In this document: piece after piece, positions 1 to 12,182 of the stretch
How the letters are laid out: each line of letters starts with the position of its first letter
Numbering within the stretch: position 1 is the stretch's first letter
Source: Sweltsa coloradensis
Taxonomy: Eukaryota; Arthropoda; Insecta; Plecoptera; Chloroperlidae
Assembly: GCA_024449915.1 (NCBI GenBank)
Contig: JAMZAV010003072.1
Location: forward strand, 1 to 64,000
Reading direction: 5' to 3'
Length of the DNA stretch: 64,000 nucleotides
Made by a program: the position numbers and the translations under genes
Notes under the pieces: generated by a model
The model's database searches: none
The model's input: the letters and a program-made list of their open reading frames with translations, nothing else
What the model was told of the DNA's origin: nothing

Positions 1-220
1 GTTTTTATCAAACAGTCCAAACACGTTTTCTAGGAGTAAAATGTACATGTTGCTCCGAGTCTAACGGATTGTTTTACCCTTAAAAAGACCATCCAACCAA
101 GGAATCACCTTTATCTAGGGTATTAAAATTAGCCTAATATAATAATAATGATGCAAGGTTTTTATGCATAAGCCCCCCTTTGAAACGTTTTTGAATGATA
201 GCATTGTCTAAAGTAAAGTT

Positions 221-293
221 TGCCCCGACTGGGGATCAAATTCAGAACCTGCGGCTTTTCGAACCGATGTTCTACCAACTGAGCTATCGGGGC
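221..293 (-). pseudogene. tRNA-Phe(GAA)-like pseudogene or tRNA-derived SINE head
   Basis: On the minus strand 73 nt fold into a tRNA cloverleaf with a perfect 7-bp acceptor stem (GCCCCGA/TCGGGGC), an 8-nt D loop and a 7-nt anticodon loop TCGAAAA that would read GAA (Phe). The T stem has two A-C mismatches, as expected after C-to-T decay, and the D and anticodon stems each have one mismatch. The sequence downstream on the minus strand runs to an (AAT)n-like tract near 140-150. A SINE head or a dead tRNA is therefore more likely than a working tRNA gene. Confidence 0.6.
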
Positions 294-409
294 ATGACAA
301 ACTCTTACTAAACTGCTATATATAGTGTGATAATTGTGTGTGACTGAAAGATAACATAGTTTTGAGCCAATCACTTCTCATCTCCCATGAGTTGGGTCCT
401 AGTACATAC

Positions 410-1015
410 TAGGGATGACTTCGGGTCGAAAAATCCCGAACCGGATCCACCCGCGCCGGATCCGGTTCGGAAACCGGTTCCTACACATATTTTTCTTTCT
501 CAATTTTCGTAAACTTGAATCTGCGCGGCCTAATTTCGATTGAAAAACAGGGGCGGGGCGATAATCGATTCAAATTTTTCGTGGGGGGCGGAGCCGTGTC
601 CCAGACATTGTAAGAACTGCTTGTGAGAAACAGTTGAACAAAACAATGGCCTACAAGATTGTTTGCTTTCGTTTTCGTTCTTTAAAGTTTGGATTATGTG
701 ACCTTAAACGTAAAAAATAGAATTAGTATATGATTAAAATGTTATTAACAAGTTCTGCAATGTTATTATAACACACACACATGGGCCTAGGCTAACCCTA
801 GGTCAAAATTGTGACGCAACATTCATAGGGCCTAGGCCTAGGCCTAAAAATTTTTTGGCAACCACGGGTGTTTCTGGCTCATTTTTCTCGTTTTGTGCCT
901 GGGCCCTTGCAATTTTAAAGGTTAAAATAAAACCCGGGTTTCCGAAAAAGGGGAACCGGATCGAAAGGGAAACCCGTTTCCGAACCGGTTTCCGGGTCCC
1001 CCGAAGTCATCCCTA
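410..1015. mobile_element. Non-autonomous hAT transposon (MITE), 606 bp
   Basis: Terminal inverted repeats TAGGGATGACTTCGGG at 410 and its complement ending at 1015 are identical over 16 bp. They are flanked by a perfect 8-bp target duplication GTACATAC (402-409 and 1016-1023). An 8-bp duplication with a 5'-TAGGG end is diagnostic of the hAT superfamily. The subterminal parts are also complementary (CCGGATC/CCGGTT-rich blocks near 440-480 and 950-990). No open reading frame of note lies inside, so mobility would depend on a transposase elsewhere. Confidence 0.92.
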
Positions 1016-1023
1016 GTACATAC

Positions 1024-1560
1024 AAGGTTTTAATCATCACCCTTATTTTATTTACTTTTTGCCGATCCTGTGACCATAGTGCATGGGCGACAGTGCTGCG
1101 ATTCCTCGGCGACTGCCACCTTAACTGGTTCCACCTATATTAACTTTCTCAAACGAATAACAATAGTATGCTCAAAGAAAACCTACCTTTAGTAAGGGCT
1201 TACCCCAAAAGTCCTGTACGTTCCCTTTTTTTATGAAATTATACCATTTAAAACCAATTTCTGCCCGATTGGAAATAATACACAAATCTATGTAATTTCG
1301 GAGATTTGACAAGTTACTGACTGCGAATCATTTGTTCACATTTGACAATACACTGCCTTGTAAATCATACCTTTTGACCTCGACAAACAACAACCGGATC
1401 GATTACCGTTTCTCCATAACGATTACTGTTGCTCCTGAGTCGCTTACCGTTGCCGAATTGAACCCGTAAAGTTACTGAATAGTGAATAAGAGGCCCTGAG
1501 GCTTGTAGCTCCAAACCTCCGTGTCCCATCGGCTCTCAGCTCTCATTGGAAACCGACAGG
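1024..1560. other. Unassigned intronic or downstream sequence
   Basis: Nothing recognisable was seen. The stretch lies downstream of the last KIF4-like exon in the window, on the minus strand, so it is presumably intron. Confidence 0.4.
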
Positions 1561-1564
1561 CGAT

Positions 1565-2400
1565 CAGAAATTTTGTAATCAACTGCTTGTTCTGCCGAAC
1601 GTTTTTAAAAATATTTCCAGTCAAGACATAAATCACTTTATTCTGTAAAAAATTTTGTCCACTGTGATATCTATAACACGCGTATGGTACAAAGCGCAAC
1701 GCATCCTCCCTGCAGTTTAGGAAACTTGCATGGCGACATAGTGAGTGTGTGTTGGCGAGGCGGTTTCACTCGCAGTACTGATAGCTCAATCTCGCCTCGG
1801 ACCGGGGCCCCAACAGATATTAAGGTCATCTATCGAGATGCACGTCTCCCCACCCCGCCCTACCCCGTATCGGCGTCGCTCATCTTCATTTTGTATTGCT
1901 AGCTTATTATCTTGGCAGTTCTCTCAGACTGATATTATGTCTTCCAAAGTAATGCGGAATAATATTCATCCTGCCAGTATAAATATCAGAGCATTGAATA
2001 ACTGATTTACCTTGCAAATGGAGTAACGACCGTCCACCAAAATCTGAATGAAACTTCAGAGCTAAGTTTTTCCGAGAAGAAACCCTTCTCAAAGACACAA
2101 CATACGAGGGTAGGAATCTGTTTATGTGACTAATTAGCGCCTTCTCACCCGCAATCGGTTGGGCGCGGCCACGTGTGGGATGGAGGGGGGGAGTTGCGAT
2201 CGGGAAGACATCGCTAGTGCGTAAAAATCTTGTCTTGAGCAAATAGAAGAGACAAAAGGACGCACTCACAAAAGGTGCACGGTTCACCTTGGTATGCGAG
2301 AAAGTATAGGCCTAATTTTGATTCAATTATCGACCGACGTGAAAAATTATTAGTTATTGATTGCACATGCACGATTATCGATATTCACGAAAACCCTAAT
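1565..2400. repeat. Dispersed repeat, copy 1 (partner of the split copy at 53.2-62.7 kb)
   Basis: From GAAATTTTGTAATC near 1567 the sequence aligns in long blocks with 53197-53612, 56834-57154 and 62594-62660. Shared blocks include AGTCAAGACATAAATC, CAACACGCGTA, AACTTGCATGGCG, GAGCATTGAATA and GATTATCGATATTCA. The other copy is interrupted by insertions that this copy lacks, so this copy shows the uninterrupted structure. No coding capacity is evident. The partner's ends (see 52505) suggest a non-autonomous DNA transposon. Confidence 0.75.
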
Positions 2401-3056
2401 TTAAAGGATGTTACCGTATTTTCTCGATTGTAGGTCGAAACATTGAATTGAACATGGAAAGGCATAAAACTGGGGTGCAACCTACATTCGCAATTAGGCA
2501 TGCAAAGAGGTGCCGGGTCTCGGCCCCGTCCGTGTTACTTTATATGACTGGGCAAACGCACTACACAATAGTAGTGAGGGACAGATCTAGTATGCATAAG
2601 AATTTACTGATATGCCTAGACAATCTGGCAGTCGTCGGGACTCGTCCCCCCCCCCCCCCCGCCCGCCATTCCGAGGAGCAAGCTTAGTGCGAAAATAACA
2701 TAATGGCCCCAAAATAAGTTCCCGAAAAAGATAACTTTGAGATATGCCATGGACAACGCTAATCAATAGAAAGAAATATTGTGCTATGGTGTAAACTTAC
2801 GATAACACAACGGAATATCGACTTATCACGATTTTTCACAACAAAATAATATTGTACGATTTTCGAAAAAATATACGGTATACGATTATTGTGTGCACCA
2901 CTAATAATAATGTTGTGGAATCCAGACCAGTTACAACATGCCATGTTTATCCAAGATCATGTTGCCGGTCCACAGCCTTGCCAACCCTATGCACTCATCG
3001 GGTGGCAGTTGTTTGTCTGTGTGCGTCACCACAGCATGTTTTATATTAACACTCAC
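2401..3056. other. Intronic sequence, no gene seen
   Basis: This is the donor-side intron after the exon at 3057-3244 (minus strand). It contains a long C run at 2647-2660. The small ORFs here have no recognisable content. Confidence 0.4.
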
Positions 3057-3244
3057 CCTGCCACTCTTGTTGGACAAAGAGAGCTGGCTCTTTAGAGATC
3101 GGATTTCAGAGTCCCGGCTTGGAGTTCTACCTTAAGCGAGTCGTTTCTTCCAGTCCTTGAATGAGCAACATGCAGACTCTCTGCCAGATGAGACCCTCTG
3201 CCCAACTTCCACTCCACGGAGTTTGCCGTAACAACCCCCAGAAC
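3057..3244 (-). CDS. KIF4: KIF4-like chromokinesin, exon 5 of 5 in the window (frame disrupted)
   Basis: Borders are good: acceptor tctgtag before GTTCTGG at 3244 and donor CAGG|GTGAGTG at 3056. The exon follows the HQDK end of the exon at 15313. KIF4 proteins continue there with a VLYLL-type segment, and this exon starts VLG followed, one frame over, by LLRQ. The 3' end reads RDSEIRSLKSQLSLSNKSGR, coiled-coil-like, in the frame that matches the donor. The exon is 188 bp, one short of a multiple of three although both neighbouring phases are 0. At least one single-base deletion (near 3112-3116) and probably one extra base in the C run at 3235-3239 break it. Either consensus errors or real mutation could explain this. 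Assignment rests on position and splice sites more than on sequence. Confidence 0.5.
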
Positions 3245-3835
3245 CTACAGACAACAAAAACATTTTAGGTATCTAATGGCCAGGAGGATATCTCTTTTAA
3301 ACATGTATTTTTTCACTTAGTGCTAGGAGCCTAGGACTAGGCTTATTTCAGTAATTGAACCTGGAAAAACATGCTGAAATAGCCAAAATATGAAACCAAA
3401 AGCTATTAGTTACTAAGTAATAAGAACCCACAAATGTGGTTAAAACTCAAATTCAAAATAAACAGTAGGCCTGTGTGATTTGACTTTTAGGCTACTTTTA
3501 GTTATTAATCAGGTTGGTGACCCGGGAATCATTAGTTTTCCATTCTTGAAACTATAGGCCTAACCAAAAAGCATTGCCAAACGGGGTATTTGTCACTAAA
3601 TCTGAAAAGATTCAATTAAAAAAGTTTTACTGGCAGACTAAAATCGCGTGAATTTGGAATCGGCACATTTATGACGATTCTACCGAAACCCAAATATCTG
3701 CATCAGTATGGTATCGGTGAATCCCTAAAATTTACCGATAACCACGCAAATAGGCCAATGACGTTTTCATTGAAACTTTTTTTTTCCTGTTCGCCAATTT
3801 AACAAGACACAACTTAGCACCGGTAAATCTTTGTG
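3245..3835. other. Intron, no gene seen
   Basis: This is the acceptor-side end of the 12.1-kb intron between the exons at 15313 and 3057. It is AT-rich, holds a few TAGGCCTA-type motifs, and shows no recognisable element. Confidence 0.4.
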
Positions 3836-6690
3836 TTGATATTGATATTGATATTTATTAGCCATCTTTTTGCACTCATGTGCCAAAAACAAGTTATAAC
3901 ATGTAGGCGAGTATTTGACGTTGTCCAAACAAGAGTGGTTGAATATAATACCTGGTTATAATGTATAAATGTACAATCATTCTACAAGTGTAAAGCGTCA
4001 ATAAGAAAGATAAAACTAATTAGGACAGGCCTAACAGTATCTTGCAAGATATCACATTTCTAAGATAATGCAAAAATACATACAATGATTTTAAATCGCC
4101 TACATTACAAATAAGTTTCCCAATATAAAACAAGTCAATAACAAGATAAAACCTAGAATAAGGATAAATAACCCAGTAGGCAATAGTCATAATCTTACAA
4201 GATATAACAGTTCTGAGCTAATTTAAAACAACACATATTACAAATTACATAACTAACAAGTACAATACTAATACACACAACTTCCCCATGGAAGAAAGTC
4301 CACAGATCAATGACTAAAAAACTCTGCAAGAGAGTAAAACTCTTTTTCCACACCAGAAAATTTTGACAACCTATTTTTTAAAACTACTTTCACCTAATCG
4401 CCTTTTTTAGTATTTGGGAAGTGATTAAAAATTTTCCTTCCCGCTTGGATAAGGGTCACTATCTGCTAGCCTAGCCTAGTTTGGGCCTGTGGAGATTGTC
4501 TTTAAGTCTAGTGTGTGGGTGTGCCATTTTCTGTTCCTTTGAAACAAGGTGGGTATTTCATGAAAAGCAGCCATTTCAAGTATATAAGTACCAGTTTTTA
4601 GTGAGAATACCTAGAGTTTTGAAAAGCCTTTTCTGCAAGATGCCCTATTGGGTAAGTTAAGAAGAATTCTTACAGCCCGCTTTTGAAAAACGAAAGACAG
4701 ATATTGTGCCGATGCATTACCCCAGAATAAGATCCCGTATTGAATTTAAAGATTGGAAAAATGCGAAATACACCATTTTTGCTATCTTCTGGTTGCACTG
4801 ATTTACTACATTTCCCCAATACATAGCAAGCAGAACTTAACCTACTACTAAGTTGTGGATATGGTCTGCCCATTTAAGCTTGAAGTCTACAGTTGTCCAA
4901 GAAACATTGCATGCTCCCCCAGTTCCATCTCCACATTTCATGTTCAACCGTCATCTGTGATAATTCACCTTGAACCTGGAATTTTAACAGCTGTGTTTTC
5001 CCACAATTTAACTTAAGTTTGTTTGCATCAAACCATTCTTCAAAGGCCCTCAGTATAATTAGGAATTAATCTTTCAAACCCATTTCGCAGAGTGCCCGTA
5101 TTATAGCACTAGAATCATCTGCGTAGAGAACAATCATACAACCCAGCGGTAGATTTTTTTGGGAAAATCGTTTATATACAGAATAAAAAATACTGGCCCC
5201 ACGATTGACCCCTGCGGTACTTCCCCTGTTTGACAAGCCTCCATTTTGAGTGAGCTATCGATTTTCCTTTCCTACGGCCCCCTCTGTTTCCTATTCAACA
5301 AATATGAGGAAACCCAAGCTAGTTGTTTTGTCTCTTACCCCCATATGCTCTAATTTACCCCGTAAAGTGAGTGGGTTTATAGTGTCAAAGCCTTTGACAA
5401 ATCACATAAAATTGCCCCCACAACTTCTTTCTCTTCCAATGCCATTTGGACCGTATGGGTGAGATTAAAAGTTGCTGATTTTGTGGAACGGCCTGTCCTA
5501 AATCCATGTTGGCAATCCGATAGTAAGTGGTTATCATTTAAAAAAGTATTAATTGCTTTAGAAATAATTTCTCCAACACTTTTGAAAAGTTTGGGGATTA
5601 ACGACACTGGTCTATAGTTTGGCCATCTCCTGTGCCTTACCTTTTTGAAAAGTGGTTTTCACTGTGGCATATTTTAATTTTTCCCGGGGAAGTCCCTAAA
5701 CTAAAAGAAGAATTACAAATGTCTGCTAGTGGCTTTGCGATGAATGCTGCACATTGTCTGATCAAAAACTGGGCACCTCGTCCCACCCTGCTGATCTTTT
5801 TGGCTTAGATCCCTTATCACCTCAAAATACCTCATTGTGCTCACTGGCAAGAGGGAAAGTTTTGATTGCCCCCTAACCATTCCCTTTTCTAGTTAGCCAT
5901 ACACATGCTTGAGCTGTGTGGGATTTGGTATCTATTATATTGCCCTGCTATATCTGTGAAATAGTCGTTGAACAGGTTTGTACCTCGTTCGCATCCACGA
6001 CTTCTTTCCCATCTACCTTTAGAGCAAATTTGGTACAGCTCCCTTATCACTCCCTTTACCTGCTAATGAATTTACCACCCCCATGTGGCCTTTATTTTAT
6101 TATTGGCTTCACCTATTACTCTGTCAGTATACTTCTTTTTGGCAATTCGAATGTCCTTGGCAACCTCTTTTTTGTAGACCCGGAAATATTCTAGAAACTG
6201 TGTGCTTTGGTCATATTTGCTTTGGCTGGTATAGCATTCTCTTACTAGACATTTATTTTTTAATGGCCTCTGTTACCCATGCCTATTATGGATTTTTGTT
6301 TGAAATTGTTTAATTGGGAAATTTAAGTTGAAAAGTGACAAAAATATATTTTAGAAATTCATTATATTTTCTATCCGCGTCTGTTTCCCTACCAACCCCC
6401 TCCAGTCTGTCCACACTTAGATTGTGGATAAAGTTTTCTATATTCTCACCTTTAAACTGTCGACCCCAACAGTGAGAAGACACCCTGTGTTTTTTTATAG
6501 CCCTGTCAAAGGAAGGTTGATAATTTGGCACAAATGATCCGAATACCCAGTTTCAACAACTTTTGGCATTTGGCTTTTGGCTGTGTGCACTAGAAATTGA
6601 AAATCAGAGCATACTTCTGGATTTTGACCCTGATCAAAAATTCTCGAGTAATATTGTTTAGGAACAAAATTTCCAAGACAATGCAATTAC
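3836..6690 (-). mobile_element. Decayed non-LTR retrotransposon (LINE), 5'-truncated
   Basis: On the minus strand the element ends with AATAAATATC followed by a short (AATATC)n tail at 3836-3860, typical of CR1/L2-like LINEs. Reverse-transcriptase pieces are recognisable in several frames: a GW-rich finger segment and NYRPVSLIPKL near 5600-5620, HGFRTGRST near 5500, a DLSKA palm motif near 5385, and VPQGSIVGPVFFILYIND at about 5160-5215. The YADD motif is lost to a frameshift. Upstream, 5620-6690 reads as the endonuclease-RT linker with many stops. No complete ORF remains. Confidence 0.8.
5377..5607 (-). pseudogene. LINE reverse transcriptase fragment
   Basis: This is the longest intact reading frame of the 3836-6690 LINE (76 codons). 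It covers RT motifs from SLIPKLFKSV through HGFRTGRST to ILCDLSKA, the first catalytic-aspartate region. The frame is broken on both sides. It is non-functional as it stands. Confidence 0.8.
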
Positions 6691-7380
6691 TTCACAATAA
6701 TAATTACAAAATTTGACTGTATGATTAAATTTACACATACTATATGGATAATTTTGCATACTACCATAAAAGTAGCCAAGTCAAGATGAATTTTCCTACC
6801 GGTAATATTTTTATAAATAGGTTGTGTGATATACTAATGTATTTTTTTAGGATGTCAAACGATAAGAAAATTCATATCGATAATTGCACCCGAAATGAGT
6901 ATATCGCGATTAATCATGATAATATTGTGCCCCAAAAATATTGTGCCGATACAGTAATTTGTAATCATATCACGATATATCTGACAAAACTATACAACAA
7001 AACATATATGTACAGACAAAACTACGTACCTAATAACTGCTATTACTAAAAAACTCAACTCTGCTTGTTTTGCAATTAAAAGCATCAAATATAAGCAATG
7101 TATCAACTGCTAAATTACGCTACTTTTCTCTATTTGAATTACATCTGAGATATGGAACAGAATTTTGGGGAATGTCAAACCACATTGATTAAGTTTTCAT
7201 TATGCAAAAATGAGCAATTATAGCATAATATTCCCTTAGGCAGATGGAGCATTGTAAACCTTACTTCATTACTCTGAATATTCTTACAGTTCCATGTCTT
7301 TACATTCTCAAATCAGTCTCAAGCATTAGAAAAAACATTCACATCCTTGCAGTTAACGCTCATCAGTGTTGAATTCAGAC
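6691..7380. other. Intron, AT-rich, no gene seen
   Basis: Around 6860-6990 there are ATCGATA and TATCGCGAT-like motifs resembling the ends of the dispersed repeat near 14.5 kb and 62.6 kb. No boundaries could be set. Confidence 0.35.
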
Positions 7381-7383
7381 TTT

Positions 7384-7625
7384 TCATCCCGGGGGGGCTA
7401 TTTAAGATCCCGGGGGTATAACATTGGGTTCAAGTACGGGAGGTTTGGGGGGCGAAGCCCCCCAACAACAGCACCGCAGGCGAAAATTTTGAAAATCAGG
7501 TTTTTAGAGTCCGTTTGGTGCGTTTTAGAAAAAAGCTGTGGTCTGAACGCAATACCAAAATAATGTAGTTTTTGTATGTTATGGACGCTAAAAGTTCCTA
7601 AATATCCGCTAGATTTTACCTTCAA
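7384..7625. repeat. Repeat with GGGGCGAAGCCCC module
   Basis: At 7440-7490 the module GGGGGGCGAAGCCCCCC, followed by GCAGGCGAAAATTTT, matches modules inside the hAT elements at 33604 and 36127, suggesting an end of a related transposon. No inverted-repeat partner or target duplication was found. Confidence 0.45.
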
Positions 7626-8223
7626 ATCGCTAGATTCACAAAACGGTCATTTTAGCAACGAAAACAATTAATACAATATTTTCCAAACAGGGTGAAAAAC
7701 TGTTTTTTTTTTGTTTTTTTTTAACCAATCACAGCACGATTGTGTAAAATTCGACTAATAGGAAGCAAATATCAGTGTTTAGCCTAATATTTACGGAAAA
7801 CTTCGTTGACCCTTCCTTTTACAGGATGCCTACGCATTTGTTACCTGATAATAGTGTTTTCGCATCGAAAAGTACACTGACCATTTACCCAACATACTTG
7901 TCTGTATCAGTACTGCAAGCGCATATCCTCTCAAGGCGCGACTGCGAGCCAACATACAAAAGAAGACATAATTAGGAATTCCCTAAACAGAATTCGGAAC
8001 CCATCGAATGACCATACATTTACAAATTTAGTTCTTGGCCTCATGAGTTGCCCACACGTTTTTCGTAGTGTCTGCCTGTTTGATTACAGTTACAAACATA
8101 AACCTTAACAACCTTCAAAGCAATATGTTCGTGCATTTTCAAAAACGGCAGTGGCATTTAAAAAATAGAGGAATATATAGTGCATGTAGTTAATTTATTC
8201 CCGGGGAGGCAAATGACAGTTTC

Positions 8224-8512
8224 CCCCCCGGGATCATAGCTGGATTCAACACTGATGCTAATATACATACGCACAACACAAGGCAAGAATATGATCTCAA
8301 TCTTAGCCAATGTTCTCCGCCCCCCCGGGATCATAGCTGGATTCAACACTGATGCTAATATACATACGCACAACACAAGGCAAGAATATGATCTCAATCT
8401 TAGCCAATGTTCTCCGCCCCCCCGGGATCATAGCTGGATTCAACACTGATGCTAATATACATACGCACAACACAAAGCAAGAATATGATCTCAATCTTAG
8501 CCAATGTTCTAC
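8224..8512. repeat. Tandem repeat, three copies of a 97-bp unit
   Basis: The unit CCCGGGATCATAGCTGG...GCCAATGTTCT recurs with a 97-bp step (TAGCTGG ends at 8243, 8340 and 8437). The copies are nearly identical, differing at a few positions such as aggcaa/aagcaa near 8476. Overlapping ORFs in both directions are an effect of the repeat and are not called as genes. Confidence 0.92.
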
Positions 8513-9189
8513 AAACCTTGGCCAGAAAAACTCTGTTTATATAAATAAAATTCTCTACAACCTTGTTCCAAAAAAGAATCAAAGATATAGGCCTACCTCA
8601 ATATATTAAATTCAAATCTGAGCTGACAAAATTGTTATTACAAAAAGCTTACTATAGTGTAAATGACATTATTACAGCAACTGACCTACCATGAACCGTT
8701 TATTGTTAATGGCACAATATTTGAAATTTGGAAATAATTAATGTTCTTATTATTAATTAATTTTTATCCAAGTTACTGTATCTAATAATGTAATAATTTT
8801 AAGTACCGTATCATTGGCTTTTGGCAGTAGGCCTATGTATTAATATGAGAGACAATGTGATGAAAGATTACTGACATGACCATGATGGCATTTTATTATT
8901 AGTAGGTATAGTATAGGCTATATACTATTTTGTAAAATATATTACGTTTAATACTTATGTAAGAACTAGTGTAAAGCAAAAATGGACTACACGGTGAAAA
9001 CTGTTAAAAACTGTAACTATGTATTGTTATTTGTTGTCCTTAATAAATAAATAAGTACGGTATTGGCATAAAACTCGCTTTTCTCCTATTTGAGTCATTT
9101 TGAATTGGGCGCCATCTCAACGCTGGTCGACGGATTAGCCACCACCTACGACGGGCCCCTCGATGACCCTCCCACGAGTGAGTGTGCAA
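8513..9189. other. Intron, no gene seen
   Basis: AT-rich, with scattered TAGGCCTA motifs. No element was recognised. Confidence 0.35.
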
Positions 9190-9732
9190 GATAGATAGAT
9201 AGATAGATAGATAAAGGTCTTTATTTTAAGGCGGATTAAGGCTAGTGAAGCCTTATCTTCCATCCAACCTAATACTACTACTAATAATAATACAAATGAT
9301 AATGAAGGCCTAATGAAAATTATAGATAATTTGAACACAAAGTAATTGGCCTGATGAAAATTACACATAATTAACTGAAACATAAACATTTGAAATTATG
9401 ATAAACAATAAACACAATTTAGCTATCATTTCATTCTCCGCATTCATCCATCGCTTTCATACAGTTTCATTACAGTAACAAAGAAGGCGTCCTCGTAAAG
9501 TAAATAGAGTAACACAGGTAACCGAGCAAATTAATATGTAATTTATTTTCATTATTTGGGTTGTTTTGGGTGTTTTGATATTACTTATTGTTTGTACAGT
9601 TAAGAATTTGAATAATAGGAAGTAGTGGCACTTTTAAAAGCATAGAAGTTATTTATATATTTGTCTCTGATTTCAGACGGAAGAGCATTCCAAGTTCGAA
9701 TAGCGTGGATTTTGAATGAGTGGTCAAGGAGA

Positions 9733-10167
9733 TTAGTTCTGTGTATGGGAAATGAGAGTTTGTGTACCGGATCTAGACCTGGTATTAAACATGTGGTTTG
9801 AGTGAAGAAATTGAAAGTTAGAGGCGAGATAAGACGGTGACGATGTTGAAAGTAGTTTGTGAACTAGGCATACGGAGTGAAGGTTTCTACGATCCTTTAA
9901 TCTAGCCCAACCAAGCGTCTTAAAACCCGGGGTTATATGGTCAGATTTTCTTATTCCTAATATAAATCGTACACAGGAATTTTGTGCCCTTTGGAGACGA
10001 ATAGCCAGGTCCTCGGTCAAGTCATTGTAAACAACGTCGCAGTAATCGAAATGGGGAATAATAAGAGATTGTACTAGCATTGTTTTTATTTTAGTCGGAA
10101 AGAAGTTTTTTAGTCTGTTTAATGAGTGTAGTGCAGCATACGTTTTTTTTGCAAACGTGTTTGACAT
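9733..10167 (-). pseudogene. LINE ORF2, C-terminal part of reverse transcriptase
   Basis: This frame continues the RT ORF at 10091-11362 after a frameshift near 10130. It begins near KTYAALHSLNRLK and contains SLIIPHFDYCDVVYND, the conserved thumb segment (IxPHFDYCxxV) of CR1/Jockey-type polymerases, then the QNSCVRFILGI region. It ends at a stop at 9733, about 540 nt before the (GATA)n tail. Confidence 0.85.
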
Positions 10168-11362
10168 GTTCCGTCCAAGTCAGGTCATTAGTCATAATAA
10201 GTCCTAGGTTTCTGACTTGTTGTTGAAAGGGTATTGTTGTACCGTTTAAAGAAACGTTGTCGATTGTCGAGTGGTCTAATTTTGCTAAAAGTTTGTGGTA
10301 GCCTAAAATAATGATTTGTGACTTATTGGGGTTTATTTGCAAAACGTTTTTAGTTGCCCACAAAGCAAGAGATTGCAGGTCTTTGTTTATCATTTCAATT
10401 GCTTGATTAATTAGTGAGGGAGAGACATGTATATAAATTTGCAGATCGTCTGCGTATAGGTGGTGATAGCAATAAATGAGTGAATTTGAAATGTCGTTAA
10501 TGTACAATGAGAATAACAAAGGTCCTAAAACACTTCCTTGCGGCACACCTGCCGTCACTGGTAACCAATTCGATTGATTGTCACCTGAGATAATGCACTG
10601 TTGCCTGCCGCGGAGATACGAATTCATCCATTGTAGTGTGGAAGGAGAAAAATTTATAGATTGAAGTTTGCTTATAAGAATGTCTATGTCAACGGAGTCA
10701 AAAGCTTTGCTAAAGTCAAGTAGTGTCAGTATGGTAAGTTGTCTACTGTCCATGTGAGTTCTTACGTCATCAGTTACTTTAATGAGTGCTGTGGATGTAC
10801 TGTGATTACATCGGAAACCAGATTGGTGCTCGTCTAGAATTTGATTTAATTTCAGAAAATCTGATATTTGACAGTGGACAATATATTCCAGGGCTTTAGA
10901 CAGGGCGGGTAGAATGCTAATTGGGCGATAATCATTGGATGTAGAAGGATTTGTCTTTTTAGGCAGAGGGCGGACAAAGGCTTGTTTCCACATATTAGGG
11001 TAGGCGTTATATGTAAGAGAAAAATTAAATATGTGTAATATTGGCTCGATTAGGATGGGGGAGAGATTAATCATGAATTGAATAAGTTTAATCGGTATTT
11101 GATCTATTCCTTGAGCATTTGATTTTATTCGTTTTATGGCGTGCAAGGCCATTCTTGGGGTAACATGTTTAAAGTGAAATGGGTCGTAGGTTGGCTTAGC
11201 TTGGTTGTCTTCGATGTCTTTTATATGTGAATGTTTTATTGAAGGATCAAAATTAAAGGGTAGTGTAGTGAAAGGGGTATTAATTGTATCTAATGGTATG
11301 TCAAGTGGAGCTTCGTCAGCGTTTTGGTGACCAAGGCCCATTTGTGACAGACTTTGCCACAT
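10091..11362 (-). pseudogene. LINE ORF2, reverse transcriptase domain
   Basis: This is a 423-codon frame with the complete RT core: NDYRPISILPALSK, SGFRCNHSTSTALIK, LLDFSKAFDSVDIDIL, AGVPQGSVLGPLLFSLYIND and the catalytic YADDLQIY (YADD near 10441-10456). It would copy the element's RNA at a nicked target. It is joined to the endonuclease frame at 11290-12111 by a frameshift near 11330-11360 and to the RT tail at 9733-10167 by another. The core itself is uninterrupted, so decay is recent or the frameshifts are sequencing errors. Confidence 0.92.
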
Positions 11363-12111
11363 TTTTTTAATAGGTGTTTAGGGTCCAATAACTTATAAGT
11401 GTGTCTCTTTTTTTCTGTTCTAATTGTCTGGTTTGTCTTGTTTCTTAATGTCCTATATGTCTCTTTGTTGTCGTCAGTAGGGTTACGTTTGTATCTATTG
11501 TAAGCAGCGTCACGTCTAGACATAAGGTCTTTTATTTCTGTGTTTAGCCAAGGTGACGGAGGCTTACTTACCCTAACCACTTTAAGAGGGGCGTGTTTGT
11601 CGTAAAGTTGTAACAACAGAGTGTTGAACACGGATAGTTTATCGTCAATAGTAGTTGCAGTCAGTATATCATCCCAGGGCAAAGATATAGAGTCTAATTT
11701 AAATTTGTCAGTGTCGATAAATTTCAAGGCTCGACGAGAAATTAATTTTGGTTTATGCTTTGGAGTTCGGATTGAGTATTGAAGATAAATTAAATCGTGT
11801 GCGGAAATTCCAGGGATTGAGAGTTGGCCGTGATTTAACACTTTGTCCTGATTAGATGTCATCATAATATCAATCCATGTGTGAGAGGTTGAAGTATGGT
11901 GTGTTGGCTCTAGGGGGAGTACAGTTAAATTACAGGATTCGAATATAGTTTTTAATTGTTTTGTATCGGTGTGATTGACTAACTGCAAATTTGTGTTGAA
12001 GTCTCCCATCACGATTATGTGTTCATAATGTGCAATATAATTTAATAGGGCTGTTTCAAATTCAGATAAAAAGCCGATTTTGGGTGGGCGATATACGAGT
12101 GAAATAAGCAC
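11290..12111 (-). pseudogene. LINE ORF2, APE-type endonuclease (C-terminal half) and linker
   Basis: The frame starts at LISLVYRPPK, includes the endonuclease motif VMGDFNTNL (GDFN) and the catalytic HD motif in GISAHDLIYLQYSI, then the linker with SPWLNTEIKDLMSRRDAAYNRYKR. These are hallmark segments of the APE endonuclease that nicks target DNA. Its N-terminal half is in a different frame at 12183-12644. Confidence 0.9.
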
Positions 12112-12182
12112 TGTTTGGTTTCTTAATTTAATTTCAAAGATAATGTATTCGGGCCTAGCGTTATATTCGCTTGGTGACTGAC

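Noticed and set aside
221..293. Functional tRNA-Phe gene
   Set aside because: T stem with two mismatches and further mismatches in the D and anticodon stems.
2647..2660. Poly-C tract as a regulatory element
   Set aside because: A simple homopolymer with no supporting context; length is also unreliable in this sequence.
8158..8609. Overlapping short proteins on both strands
   Set aside because: Produced by the 97-bp tandem repeat.
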